Shown: positions 8,880 to 17,629, counted from the stretch's first letter. The stretch is 64,000 nucleotides of DNA from Bacteroidota bacterium (GCA_003389385.1 QQVM01000014.1:124001-188000); one strand, 5' to 3'. The notes: a model not told the origin generated them from the sequence alone. Made by a program: numbers and translations.

Positions 8880-10185
8880 TTAATTTTTTAATGCTGAAAT
8901 CGTTCAGCATTTGGGTTATTGCATTATATAGAATTTGCAATTCAAAATCTTCGATGCAATAAGGAGGCATCAGGTAAAGCGTATTGCCAAGAGGTCTCAG
9001 CAGTATTTTCTTTTCCAGAAAATAAAAATACAACCAATCTCTGATACTATGAAAATAATCTGACATAGTATCATTTCCGAGTTCAAATGCCAGAATTGTC
9101 CCGCATATTCTGGGATTAGAAACACACTGATAGGTTTTAATCTGAGCGATGAAATCCCTGTGTTTGTTTTGAATTCTTTTAATTGCATTAAGACAGGCAG
9201 GATCTGTCAGCAAGTCAAGGCTTGCAAGGGAGGCTCTACATGCAATAGGGTTCGCTGTAAATGAATGCCCGTGAAAAAAAGTTTTTGATTTATCATCTGA
9301 AAGAAATGCTGAATAAATTTCTTCCGAACAAGAAGTGGCTCCCAAGGGCATTGTCCCTCCGGTTAGTCCTTTACTCAGGCAGAATATATCAGGTTTTTCC
9401 TTCAGGTGATCGGATGCGAAAAAGCTGCCGGTCCTTCCAAACCCAGTCATCACTTCATCAGCTATGCAGATTATCTTATTTCCCCTGCAATAACGGATAA
9501 TTCGATCGAGAGCAGAAGCAGAATACATCCTCATCCCTCCAGCACCCTGAACAAGTGGCTCAAAAATGAAAGCGGCGTATTGGTTATTATAGGTTTTGAG
9601 AAGATTGTCCAGCAGGGTCAGCGGAGTTTCATCATCATCAGACGAGGGAATCGGGATAGTATCAACATTGAACAGCAAATCGCCGAATGGATTGGTAAAA
9701 GCGCTTCGTGCGCTGACAGACATAGCGCCAAATGTATCTCCGTGATAAGCATTTTCAAAAGCAATGATTCTTTTTCTATCAACTCCTTTATTTGTCCAAT
9801 ATTGAAGTGCCATTTTCAAAGCTACCTCAACAGCCGTACTACCATCATCCGAATAAAAAATTCTGCTTTGATTTTCCGGGAGGATATTTAGAAGCCTTTC
9901 AGCCAGTTGTACTGCAGGAGGATGTGTAAATCCTGCAAAGATAACATGATCAAGTTCTGAAGCCTGCAGGGCTATTTCCCGCGAGATATGCGGATTAGAG
10001 TGCCCGTGTATATTTGTCCACCAGCTTGAAATTCCGTCTATATATCTTTCGCCGTTTTCTGCAATCAGATAGATTCTTTCTGCACGAACAACCGGGACCG
10101 GCGAAGTTGAATTGAATCCCTGGGAATAAGGATGCCAGATGCAGATGCTATCTCTTTCAGTAAGTGATTTGATTTCTGATTTCAT
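8839..10185 (-). CDS. bioA: Adenosylmethionine-8-amino-7-oxononanoate aminotransferase
   Basis: PLP enzyme that converts 8-amino-7-oxononanoate (KAPA) to 7,8-diaminononanoate in biotin synthesis, normally with S-adenosylmethionine as amino donor. The 448 residues match the class III aminotransferase family. The substrate motif WHPY (17-20), YHGDTFGAMS about 147-156, the PLP-contacting aspartate in IADEVMTGFGRTG (D243) and the Schiff-base lysine K272 in LSKGLTGG are all seen. The last residues extend a little beyond the usual end. The start overlaps the bioD end by 29 bases and the end overlaps the next gene by 41 bases, which implies translational coupling. Confidence 0.95.
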   Translation of the reverse strand: MKSEIKSLTERDSICIWHPYSQGFNSTSPVPVVRAERIYLIAENGERYIDGISSWWTNIHGHSNPHISREIALQASELDHVIFAGFTHPPAVQLAERLLNILPENQSRIFYSDDGSTAVEVALKMALQYWTNKGVDRKRIIAFENAYHGDTFGAMSVSARSAFTNPFGDLLFNVDTIPIPSSDDDETPLTLLDNLLKTYNNQYAAFIFEPLVQGAGGMRMYSASALDRIIRYCRGNKIICIADEVMTGFGRTGSFFASDHLKEKPDIFCLSKGLTGGTMPLGATSCSEEIYSAFLSDDKSKTFFHGHSFTANPIACRASLASLDLLTDPACLNAIKRIQNKHRDFIAQIKTYQCVSNPRICGTILAFELGNDTMSDYFHSIRDWLYFYFLEKKILLRPLGNTLYLMPPYCIEDFELQILYNAITQMLNDFSIKKLNANKSYTPNGTVT

Positions 10186-10813
10186 TTAATTTTGACCTTA
10201 GGTTTTCAGCTTCTTTGCAGATAAACTCTTTTGACAGAATTTCAGAATAATCAATTCTTCCAAGAAGATTGATTCCGCTGTGTTCAAGTATATACTCTTC
10301 GCTTGCGGAATTGTATAGACCGTTAAAAATCAAACCTTCGATTTTTACTCCAGAATTCATCATTGCATGGATGCTGAGAAGTGTGTGGTTAATACTGCCA
10401 AGATAATTTTGAGAAATAAGAATAACCGGAATATTAAGGTGCTTAATTAAATCAAGCATTGTGTGTTTCCGGTTGAGAGGCGAAAAAATTCCACCTGCAG
10501 TTTCCACTATAAGAGAATTTGATGTTTGAGGTAATTTGAAATCAGTAAGAAGAATTTCAATACCCTCTGCTTCAGCTGCCTGATGCGGAGATGCTGCCAG
10601 CTTCAGAAGAAATTGTTCTGGATGTATGAAAGTTTTTGTATTTCTGATATGTTGTCGGACAAAAATGCTATCAGAGTCCTCAATATTACCTGCCTGCACC
10701 GGTTTCCAATAATCTGCATTCAAGGCTTCAGCGAGTACAGCAGAGGAAATCGTTTTTCCAATTCCGGTATGGATCCCGGCAATCGCATAAGTTCTGGTGC
10801 TGTCATTATTCAT
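10157..10813 (-). CDS. bioD: Dethiobiotin synthetase
   Basis: ATP-dependent carboxylase that closes the ureido ring of dethiobiotin from diaminononanoate and CO2. The 218-residue protein has the P-loop GIHTGIGKT (13-21), the substrate lysine in KPVQAG (37-42), and the ETAGG motif (about 105-109) seen in BioD proteins. The ATG follows directly on the bioF stop (bases 10813 and 10814 are adjacent) and its end overlaps bioA, so the four bio genes form one tight unit. Confidence 0.95.
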   Translation of the reverse strand: MNNDSTRTYAIAGIHTGIGKTISSAVLAEALNADYWKPVQAGNIEDSDSIFVRQHIRNTKTFIHPEQFLLKLAASPHQAAEAEGIEILLTDFKLPQTSNSLIVETAGGIFSPLNRKHTMLDLIKHLNIPVILISQNYLGSINHTLLSIHAMMNSGVKIEGLIFNGLYNSASEEYILEHSGINLLGRIDYSEILSKEFICKEAENLRSKLNEIRNQITY

Positions 10814-11974
10814 TCAATTCCTAATTTTTTTTATATTATTCAAGAGCGTTGCAAGATCATTGATTTCTTTCTCAATGTTGAATTCATGAATGCAAATTCT
10901 CAGACGCTCTTTTCCTTCAGACACTGTCGGGCTTTTAACAGGTTTAACAGCAAAGCCATTTTCTTCCAATTCCTTTGAGCAAATATCTGCATGTTCATTT
11001 CCATCAACCGGAAAAATCTGAACCGGGCTTCGGCAATCAGATAGTGATGAATACTGATGAATGTTTACATTCTTTCTGTAGGCATCAATGTTAGCCTGAA
11101 GTCTGCTTCTTTCTGAGCTAAGTTCGGGCATGAGACTGTAAGCTGCCTGTATACTTGCTACAATATGGTCCGTTACAGCTGTAGTGAAAATGAAAGGTCT
11201 TGAATAATTGACAAGATAATTGATCAGCAATTCTCCTCCGCATACAGACGCCCCATGACAACCCATTGCTTTTCCGTAGGTGTGAATTTTTGCAAAGATG
11301 TAAGGATCGATCTGCACTTCTGTTGCGAGGCCTTCTCCTCTATCTCCAAAAATGCCTGTTGAATGTGCTTCATCCACAATCAGTCGGGCCTTGTATTTTT
11401 TACAAATGGCTGCTATATCCGCAAGTGGCGCCAAGTCACCATCCATACTGTAAAGAGCCTCTACTGCCACATACACATCCCCACTTGCATTTTTAATTTT
11501 TCGCTCAAGATCTTCAATGTTGTTGTGACTAAATTTAAAGTTGCGTGAAAGACTAAGCCTAAGTCCGTCGTGAACACTTGCATGTATCTTTTCGTCAACT
11601 ATGATAGTATCCTGTCTTCTTCCTATACAGCTAAACAGTCCAATGTTTGCGGAATAACCAGAGTTAAAAATAAGTGCAGATTCTGTGTTGTGAAAATCAG
11701 CCACTGTTTTTTCAAGCTCAGTCAGATGCATTGTAGTGCCACATATAAGTCTTGATCCACCTGATCCGTTTCTGTAATCACCGTAAGAATCGATTATTTC
11801 TTCAGTCTTCTTGCGAAATTCAGCAGAGCGTGCCAAACCCAGATAATCATTTGAGCAAAAATCAATTTCCCTCCTGAACGGATTCAGTGTCCGGAAATTT
11901 CCTTTTTGCTTACGTTTCCCAAGTGTGTCTTTGTGAGAATCAGAATTTACAAAAAAGTCTGACCGGATGTTCAT
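10814..11974 (-). CDS. bioF: 8-amino-7-oxononanoate synthase
   Basis: Alpha-oxoamine synthase that condenses a pimeloyl thioester with alanine to KAPA, the first dedicated step of biotin assembly. The 386-residue protein has CSNDYLGL (40-47), the PLP-stacking histidine H131 in KIHASVHDG, the aspartate in VDEAHSTG (D201) and the PLP lysine K235 in HTYGKAMG. Its start overlaps the bioB stop by 4 bases (ATGA type). It is a paralogue of the oxoamine synthase at 57154-58395, but shorter at the N terminus and closer to BioF in the GS(G)GSR and VDEAHS motifs. Confidence 0.93.
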   Translation of the reverse strand: MNIRSDFFVNSDSHKDTLGKRKQKGNFRTLNPFRREIDFCSNDYLGLARSAEFRKKTEEIIDSYGDYRNGSGGSRLICGTTMHLTELEKTVADFHNTESALIFNSGYSANIGLFSCIGRRQDTIIVDEKIHASVHDGLRLSLSRNFKFSHNNIEDLERKIKNASGDVYVAVEALYSMDGDLAPLADIAAICKKYKARLIVDEAHSTGIFGDRGEGLATEVQIDPYIFAKIHTYGKAMGCHGASVCGGELLINYLVNYSRPFIFTTAVTDHIVASIQAAYSLMPELSSERSRLQANIDAYRKNVNIHQYSSLSDCRSPVQIFPVDGNEHADICSKELEENGFAVKPVKSPTVSEGKERLRICIHEFNIEKEINDLATLLNNIKKIRN

Positions 11975-12933
11975 GAAGGTTCGGTATGAACTTCCTCAAC
12001 GACTGAAGGAACTAATCCGAGTACTTTGAACATATCCATATCTGATTGAAACTGAGGATTAGGTGTAGTTAAAAGTTTTTCACCGGCAAAGATTGAGTTG
12101 GCCCCGGCTAAAAAACACAATGCCTGTTCGGCAACGCTCATTTCATTTCTTCCAGCGGAAAGTCTTACTTCGGTATTCGGAAGAACAATTCTGGTAACCG
12201 CAATCATTCTTATAAAATCCCATATTTCAATTCTGGGTTGATCTTCCATTGGTGTACCTTTTACAGCGACAAGGGCGTTAATAGGAACAGATTCCGGCTG
12301 AGGATCCAGGTTTGCGAGAGTGTGAAGCATTGAAATCCTGTCAGCTTCTGATTCGCCCATGCCGATGATTCCTCCGGAGCAAACTGTGATACCTGCTTTG
12401 CGAACATTAGAAATAGTATTTAAGCGGTCGTCATAAGTTCTCGTGCTGATGATATTCGAATAATTTTCTCTGGAAGTATCAAGGTTGTGATTGTAAGCAT
12501 ACAATCCTGCTTCTTTGAGTTTTTTCGCCTGAGGTTCAGTAAGCATTCCTAATGTACAGCAGACCTGCATGCCCAGAGAATTCACTTCCTTCACCATATC
12601 AAGTATTCTGTCAAAATCCTTGTTATCTCTCACCTCTCTCCATGCTGCTCCCATGCAAAATCGTGATGCGCCGTTCTCTTTTGCATCTCTTGCAGCATTC
12701 AGCACTTCTTCCGTTTTCATCAATCCATGTGCATCTACTCCTGTATGATATCGAGCTGCCTGTGGGCAATAGCCACAATCTTCCGGACATCCGCCGGTCT
12801 TGACAGAAAGGAGTGATGAAATCTGAACTTCTCCGAATTTTTTATTCTTTTTAAGAACACTACCTGCTTCCAATACAAGTTCAAGAAGAGGTTTATTGTG
12901 AATCTCTTTTATTTGTTCAATTGTCCAGGCCAT
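11971..12933 (-). CDS. bioB: Biotin synthase
   Basis: Radical SAM enzyme that inserts sulfur into dethiobiotin. The 320-residue protein carries the cluster motif C49-x3-C53-x2-C56 (CPEDCGYC), the BioB-type YNHNLDTS and GGIIGMGE segments, and the arginine in RLSAGR that contacts the auxiliary [2Fe-2S] cluster. It is the first gene of the operon bioB-bioF-bioD-bioA-ferritin-like. A terminator from rimO and a possible promoter lie in the 136-base gap upstream. Confidence 0.97.
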   Translation of the reverse strand: MAWTIEQIKEIHNKPLLELVLEAGSVLKKNKKFGEVQISSLLSVKTGGCPEDCGYCPQAARYHTGVDAHGLMKTEEVLNAARDAKENGASRFCMGAAWREVRDNKDFDRILDMVKEVNSLGMQVCCTLGMLTEPQAKKLKEAGLYAYNHNLDTSRENYSNIISTRTYDDRLNTISNVRKAGITVCSGGIIGMGESEADRISMLHTLANLDPQPESVPINALVAVKGTPMEDQPRIEIWDFIRMIAVTRIVLPNTEVRLSAGRNEMSVAEQALCFLAGANSIFAGEKLLTTPNPQFQSDMDMFKVLGLVPSVVEEVHTEPS

Positions 12934-12961
12934 TTGATGTGCTTTAAATGAAACTATCCCG

Positions 12962-12969
12962 CAAATATT
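12962..12969 (-). promoter_or_regulatory. Possible -7 box for the biotin operon
   Basis: On the minus strand this reads AATATTTG followed by CGGG, one mismatch from TAnnTTTG, 29 bases before the bioB ATG and just after the rimO terminator. No clear -33 box and no obvious inverted-repeat operator for a BirA-type or BioR-type repressor were seen. Confidence 0.35.
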
Positions 12970-12990
12970 CCATGTAAAAATAGAAATAAG

Positions 12991-13029
12991 AATAAAAAAT
13001 CAAGCGCCTCGAAGGAATTCAATGCGCTT
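12991..13029 (-). terminator. Terminator between rimO and bioB
   Basis: On the minus strand AAGCGC (13029-13024) pairs with GCGCTT (13007-13002) across a 16-base loop, followed by GATTTTTTATT. It separates the rimO unit from the biotin operon. The loop is long, so the strength is uncertain. Confidence 0.55.
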
Positions 13030-13069
13030 CATTATCAAGATTCTGATAGTAAATTGAAACAGAAGATAT

Positions 13070-14380
13070 TCAGACAGGCTCAGCAAAGAGATCGAAGTCA
13101 GTTGAACTCAGGATTTTCACATTCACAAAATCTCCTATTCTGCAATAATGTTTTTGAGCATCTATCAATACTTCATTGTCGACTTCGGGGGAGTCGTGTT
13201 CTGTTCTTCCAATAAAAAAGTTTCCGTCTTTTCGATCTATGAGGACTTTCAATTCCTGGCCGCAAAGTTGTTCATTCAGATCCGAGGAAATTTGCTGCTG
13301 AATGTCCATGATTTCAGAAATCCTGTTTGCTTTTACATCATCCGGAACATCGTCCTGATATTTGTACGCATGAGTGTTCTCTTCATGTGAGTAAGCAAAA
13401 ATGCCAAGACGTTCAAATCGCGAACTTTCAACCCATTCTTTCATCTCTTCATATTCTTTCTCTGTTTCTCCTGGATAACCTGCGATAAGGGTTGTTCGGA
13501 TGGCGATTCCGGGAACTTTGTCGCGTATTGTACTGATCAGACGGTCTGATTTTTCCCGGGTTATTCCTCTTCTCATTGAAGCAAGAATCCTGTCGCTGAT
13601 GTGCTGCAATGGCATGTCGAGATATTTGCAGATGTTTGATCGTTCATTCATTACATCAAGGACGTCGAGTGGAAAGCCTGATGGAAAGGTATAATGAAGC
13701 CGGATCCACTCTATGCCATTTATATCCGACAATTTTCTCAATAGCTCAGCCAACTTTCTCGAATTGTATATATCCAAGCCGTAATATGTCAAATCCTGAG
13801 CGATCAGTATCAACTCTTTCGTTCCGTTTGCAGCGAGTTGTTGTGTTTGACTGACCAGATCTTCAGTTGGTATTGAAATATGTTTTCCTCTCATGAGGGG
13901 GATGGCACAAAATGAGCAGGGTCTGTCGCAACCTTCGGATATTTTCAAATAGGCAAAATGTCTTGGGGTAGTAAGAAGACGTTCTCCTATCAGTTCATGT
14001 TTGTAGTCTGCACCAAGAGACTTTAAAAGAAAAGGCAAGTCACGTGTACCGAAGAATTCATCCACATTAGGAATCTCTTTTTTCAGTTCAGGTTTGTAAC
14101 GTTCGCTCAGGCAGCCAGTGACTATAAGCTTTTCAATAATGCCCTCCTCTTTAGCCCGTGCAAATCTTAAAATTGTATCAATGCTTTCCTGTTTTGCATT
14201 GTCTATAAAACCGCATGTGTTGATAATTACGATTTCCGCCTCATCCTTTTCAGATTCATGACTTACATCAAAGTCATTGGCTTTCAGTTGGCCCATGAGC
14301 ACTTCGCTGTCATAGATGTTTTTGGAACATCCCAATGTGATTACATTGACTTTGTTTTTTCTAGCTGATTTGGTTTTCAT
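13070..14380 (-). CDS. rimO: Ribosomal protein S12 methylthiotransferase RimO
   Basis: Radical SAM enzyme that adds a methylthio group to an aspartate of ribosomal protein S12. The 436-residue protein has the three MTTase-domain cysteines C18, C56 and C90, the radical SAM cluster C151-x3-C155-x2-C158 (CDRPCSFC), and a C-terminal TRAM domain (about 370-436). The sequence ISEGCDRPCSFCAIP with IRLHYTFPSGFP is RimO-like rather than MiaB-like. The gap to ftsY upstream is only 13 bases, so both are likely cotranscribed, as in many Bacteroidota where rimO closes the rpmB/rpmG-ftsY cluster. Confidence 0.94.
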   Translation of the reverse strand: MKTKSARKNKVNVITLGCSKNIYDSEVLMGQLKANDFDVSHESEKDEAEIVIINTCGFIDNAKQESIDTILRFARAKEEGIIEKLIVTGCLSERYKPELKKEIPNVDEFFGTRDLPFLLKSLGADYKHELIGERLLTTPRHFAYLKISEGCDRPCSFCAIPLMRGKHISIPTEDLVSQTQQLAANGTKELILIAQDLTYYGLDIYNSRKLAELLRKLSDINGIEWIRLHYTFPSGFPLDVLDVMNERSNICKYLDMPLQHISDRILASMRRGITREKSDRLISTIRDKVPGIAIRTTLIAGYPGETEKEYEEMKEWVESSRFERLGIFAYSHEENTHAYKYQDDVPDDVKANRISEIMDIQQQISSDLNEQLCGQELKVLIDRKDGNFFIGRTEHDSPEVDNEVLIDAQKHYCRIGDFVNVKILSSTDFDLFAEPV

Positions 14381-14393
14381 TCAGGCTAAAATA

Positions 14394-15362
14394 TTATGCG
14401 ATGCTTTGCTCACTGAAAAGAGAGTCGATGAATTCCATACGGTTGAATTCCTGCAGGTCTTCCATTTTTTCGCCGACACCTATGTATTTAACCGGGATTT
14501 TAAACTCATCAGAAATACCGATAACCACTCCACCTTTGGCGGTTCCGTCAAGCTTGGTAAGTGCGAGGGCATTCACTTCAGTTGCTAAAGTAAATTGTCT
14601 GGCTTGTTCGATTGCATTTTGGCCTGTCGAAGCATCCAGCACAAGCAGAACCTCATGTGGTGCATTAGGAATTACTTTTTGAATAACTCTCTTGATCTTT
14701 GAGAGTTCATTCATGAGGTTTACCTTATTGTGAAGTCTCCCGGCGGTGTCAATAATTACTACATCAGCTTTTTGCGCAACTGCTGATTGAACAGCATCAT
14801 ATGCCACTGAAGCTGGATCTGCGCCCATTCCCTGCTTTATAAGAGGGACCTCTGCGCGCTTGCTCCATATTTCAAGTTGATCTACAGCTGCTGCTCTGAA
14901 TGTGTCTGCTGCTCCCAAAAGAACTTTCTTTCCTGCCTTTTTAAATTGATAGGCCAGCTTGCCAATTGTTGTGGTTTTACCTACACCGTTTACACCTACT
15001 ACCATCATCACAAAGGGAAGTCCGTTTGAGTCTGGCAGTTTCCACTGTGATAAATCAGCGCTGTTATTTTCAGCCATGAGTGAACTGATTTCTTCTTTGA
15101 GAAGTTTATTCAATTCATCCGTGCTTATAAATTTGTCACGGGCTACTCGTTCCTCCAGCTTGCGAATAATTTTAATCGTGGTATTTACTCCTACATCTGA
15201 ACTGACCAGGATTTCTTCAAGGTTATCCAGGATGTCAGCATCCACAGTGGACTTTCCGGCCACAGCTTTGGCTATTCTGGAAAAGAGACTAGTTTTAGTT
15301 TTTTCCAATCCTTTATCCAGACTTTCTTTTTTTTCTTTCGAAAAGAATCCGAACAATCCCAT
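14394..15362 (-). CDS. ftsY: Signal recognition particle receptor FtsY
   Basis: GTPase that docks SRP-ribosome complexes at the inner membrane. The 322-residue form lacks the long acidic A domain of E. coli FtsY and keeps a short amphipathic start (MGLFGFFSKEKK), a four-helix N domain (about 20-100) and the G domain. Seen motifs: GVNGVGKT (123-130), the insertion-box AADTFRAAAVDQL, IDTAGRLH, TKLDGTAKGG and the closing YIGVGEKMEDL. It is preceded by a hairpin terminator that separates it from the DUF4295 gene. Confidence 0.96.
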   Translation of the reverse strand: MGLFGFFSKEKKESLDKGLEKTKTSLFSRIAKAVAGKSTVDADILDNLEEILVSSDVGVNTTIKIIRKLEERVARDKFISTDELNKLLKEEISSLMAENNSADLSQWKLPDSNGLPFVMMVVGVNGVGKTTTIGKLAYQFKKAGKKVLLGAADTFRAAAVDQLEIWSKRAEVPLIKQGMGADPASVAYDAVQSAVAQKADVVIIDTAGRLHNKVNLMNELSKIKRVIQKVIPNAPHEVLLVLDASTGQNAIEQARQFTLATEVNALALTKLDGTAKGGVVIGISDEFKIPVKYIGVGEKMEDLQEFNRMEFIDSLFSEQSIA

Positions 15363-15394
15363 TTGAAATTAAATTATGTTGTTGCGATTAAATG

Positions 15395-15426
15395 AAAAAA
15401 GCCTCCTTCAATGCGAAAGAAGCTTT
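15395..15426 (-). terminator. Terminator or attenuator between DUF4295 and ftsY
   Basis: In minus-strand RNA, AAAGCUUCUUUC (15426-15415) pairs over 12 positions, including two G-U wobbles, with GAAGGAGGCUUU (15409-15398) across a 5-base loop, followed by more U's. It lies inside the conserved rpmG-DUF4295-ftsY order. Confidence 0.7.
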
Positions 15427-15448
15427 GAATTACATTTGAACAGATGAA

Positions 15449-15604
15449 TTATTTCTCTTTAAGGAAATCCTTGATGTGGTCATTGTGAACCACTTCTTCT
15501 TTGAACTGATAAGCGCCAGTATCAGGATTTTTAACCATCTTAATCACTTTGGAAAACTCTTTTCCTTTTCCGGTTTTGAGTGTTGCTACAACTTTCTTTG
15601 CCAT
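15449..15604 (-). CDS. DUF4295 small protein
   Basis: A 51-residue basic protein, MAKKVVATLKTGKGKEF to KDFLKEK, too short for a routine ORF cutoff. It matches what I know of the DUF4295 family, which sits between rpmG and ftsY across Bacteroidota; its function is not established, but its size, charge and position beside ribosomal protein genes suggest a ribosome-linked role (inference). The start is the ATG 41 bases after the rpmG stop. Confidence 0.88.
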   Translation of the reverse strand: MAKKVVATLKTGKGKEFSKVIKMVKNPDTGAYQFKEEVVHNDHIKDFLKEK

Positions 15605-15645
15605 GACTAAACTTTATTAATTAATTTGATTGCCGGGAGTTGGGA

Positions 15646-15828
15646 TTACTTGATTTCTTTGTGAACCGTCATCTTTTTAAGAATCGGATTGTATTTTTTC
15701 AACTCCAAACGCTCTGTAGTATTTTTCTTGTTCTTCGTGGTGATATAACGGGAAGTTCCGGGCATACCGCTGGCTTTGTGCTCTGTGCACTCCATAATCA
15801 CCTGAATTCTATTGCCTTTCTTTGCCAT
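15646..15828 (-). CDS. rpmG: 50S ribosomal protein L33
   Basis: 60-residue basic protein of the large subunit. The core ...[12 protein letters not shown]...[21 protein letters not shown] pattern is typical of bL33. It keeps only one cysteine (C14) of the usual zinc set, so it is a zinc-independent form. It lies after the inserted aminopeptidase gene and before DUF4295. Confidence 0.95.
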   Translation of the reverse strand: MAKKGNRIQVIMECTEHKASGMPGTSRYITTKNKKNTTERLELKKYNPILKKMTVHKEIK

Positions 15829-15917
15829 TTTACTGCTTTTTGCGTTATTTTAAACTAATTCGGGCTGCAAATGTATAAAAAAATCCGGATTGGAGAAAAA
15901 AAAATTAAATAATCTTC

Positions 15918-17309
15918 TTATTTATCAACAAGATAGACTGGCTTTTCTTCCATCAGTTTTTCAATTGCTTCGATATCCTTTGGAAGGGGGCCTGAAAGAA
16001 CTTGGTGGCCGGTTTCAGTGATCAGTACATCGTCTTCAATGCGTATACCAATGCTCCACCATTTAGGATCACACTGACTGCCATAAGGGATGTAGATGCC
16101 CGGTTCAATCGTGATTATCATCCCTTTTTCTAAACGGCCATAAGAACCTGGGTCATGAACATCAAGTCCCAAATAGTGGCTTGTACCATGAGGAAAATAT
16201 TTAGAAGGATCTTCCCCTTGTTGAAGAATCCCAAGGTCTGCCAGTCCTTTTTGAATGATTTTCTGCGCTTCTCTGTGAGGTTCCATGAAAGCTTTACCGG
16301 GTTTGCATTGATGAATAGCTGAGAGCTGAGCTTCGAGGACGATGTTATAAATCAACTTTTGTTCAGCGGAGAATTTGCCGGATACAGGAAAGGTGCGGGT
16401 AATGTCTGCCGCGTAGCCCTTGTATTGTGCTCCCATGTCAAGCAGGATCAGATCCTGCGGCTTACTTTGATCACGATTCGTATGATAATGCAGAATGACT
16501 GAATTCTGTCCTGTGCCGCAAATGCTCGGGTATGCAACATCTTCCGCACCGAGATATTTAAATACATATTCCCCTGCTGCTTCCACCTGAAATTCTGAAA
16601 TGCCAGGCTTAATAAACCTAGCCATTTCTTTATGACCTTCCATTGTAATATTAACAGCTTTCTGGATGATTTTAATTTCTTCTTCGGTCTTCACTTCCCT
16701 CATTTGTCTTATTAGCTTTCCCAGCTGATATGAATCAAGGTGCAGAGATTTGGAATCAACCAAAATCATGAATTTAGAAAGCAGGTTAGAAAGATCTGCA
16801 GGATCACTTTTTTTATCAATCAATCCTTTTGGGATACCGGTGATGCAAACTTTATTTATTCCTAGGAAAGCAGTCTCGATCTTTTCGAAATTCTGCGTCA
16901 AAGCGATGGCATTGATTTTCAGCAGTTCAGGTGCATCTTTCAGTGAGAGCCTTTTTCCATCCCACATTTCCTTTTCAGGGTTACTGCCTCTGATAAACAG
17001 AATTTCATTTGTCCTTATGCCATTAAAAATTAAATCATTTTTCATAAGAACAAGAACTGAATTCGGTTCAGTAAAGCCAGTCAGATAATATAAGTCGGGA
17101 TTCGCATGATATTCATAGTTTATATCTGCTGATCTGTTACGTTCCGGATACGAAAATACAAGAGCTGCGGAACTGTCTTTCAACCGGCTTCTAAGCTCTT
17201 CCCTTCTGCCTTTATGAAATTCAGCTCCAAGATTCAGTAATGAACTTGCTTGTACTTCATTCAAGTAGGCCGCAATTGCGAAAAGTAGAAGGATATTTAT
17301 TTTATTCAT
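15918..17309 (-). CDS. Xaa-Pro aminopeptidase (aminopeptidase P, M24B), exported
   Basis: Two-metal exopeptidase that removes an N-terminal residue before proline. I place the start at the ATG ending at base 17309 (463 residues), because this gives a clean signal peptide (MNKINILLLFAIAAYLNEVQA) and leaves rpmB free; an in-frame upstream ATG at 17405 would overlap rpmB and translate through a terminator hairpin. The AMP_N domain occupies about 30-180 and the pita-bread domain about 190-445. Metal ligands are seen in DMGAQ, ADITRTFP, GTSHYLGLDVHD, TIEPGIY and RIEDDVLI. It sits between rpmB and rpmG, which are usually adjacent in this phylum. Confidence 0.9.
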   Translation of the reverse strand: MNKINILLLFAIAAYLNEVQASSLLNLGAEFHKGRREELRSRLKDSSAALVFSYPERNRSADINYEYHANPDLYYLTGFTEPNSVLVLMKNDLIFNGIRTNEILFIRGSNPEKEMWDGKRLSLKDAPELLKINAIALTQNFEKIETAFLGINKVCITGIPKGLIDKKSDPADLSNLLSKFMILVDSKSLHLDSYQLGKLIRQMREVKTEEEIKIIQKAVNITMEGHKEMARFIKPGISEFQVEAAGEYVFKYLGAEDVAYPSICGTGQNSVILHYHTNRDQSKPQDLILLDMGAQYKGYAADITRTFPVSGKFSAEQKLIYNIVLEAQLSAIHQCKPGKAFMEPHREAQKIIQKGLADLGILQQGEDPSKYFPHGTSHYLGLDVHDPGSYGRLEKGMIITIEPGIYIPYGSQCDPKWWSIGIRIEDDVLITETGHQVLSGPLPKDIEAIEKLMEEKPVYLVDK

Positions 17310-17320
17310 GCCTTTTAAAT

Positions 17321-17356
17321 AAAAAAGTGCTAAACTCAATTTGAATTTAGCACTTT
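17321..17356 (-). terminator. Terminator after rpmB
   Basis: On the minus strand AAAGTGCTAAA (17356-17346) pairs perfectly with TTTAGCACTTT (17334-17324) across an 11-base loop, followed by T's. It lies between the rpmB stop and the aminopeptidase start. Confidence 0.75.
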
Positions 17357-17373
17357 CACCGAAGTGGTCCGGA

Positions 17374-17607
17374 TCATATTTTACCTTTTTTGATCGCCTT
17401 TTCAATTGCGGCGCTGATGCCGATTTTATCTATGGTGCGTAAAGCAGAAGTAGATACTTTCAGGCTGATCCATTCGCCCAGTTCTGGAACATAAAATTTC
17501 TTTTTATGCAAATTTGGATTGAATTTACGTTTATTCTTCTTATTTGAGAATGATATGCTGTGCCCGGTAATAGCTCTTTTTCCTGTCAGATCACAAATGC
17601 GTGCCAT
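17374..17607 (-). CDS. rpmB: 50S ribosomal protein L28
   Basis: 77-residue basic protein of the large subunit. The start MARICDLTGKR and the segment GHSISFSNKKNKRKFNPNL are diagnostic of bL28. It has its own -7 box 22 bases upstream and a strong hairpin after the stop, so it may be transcribed mainly alone, apart from rpmG. Confidence 0.96.
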   Translation of the reverse strand: MARICDLTGKRAITGHSISFSNKKNKRKFNPNLHKKKFYVPELGEWISLKVSTSALRTIDKIGISAAIEKAIKKGKI

Positions 17608-17629
17608 TGTATTAATTTTTTAAGAGGCG

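Noticed and set aside
17310-17405. N-terminal extension of the aminopeptidase P frame
   Set aside because: It runs across the rpmB end and the terminator hairpin; the ATG at 17309 gives a signal peptide.
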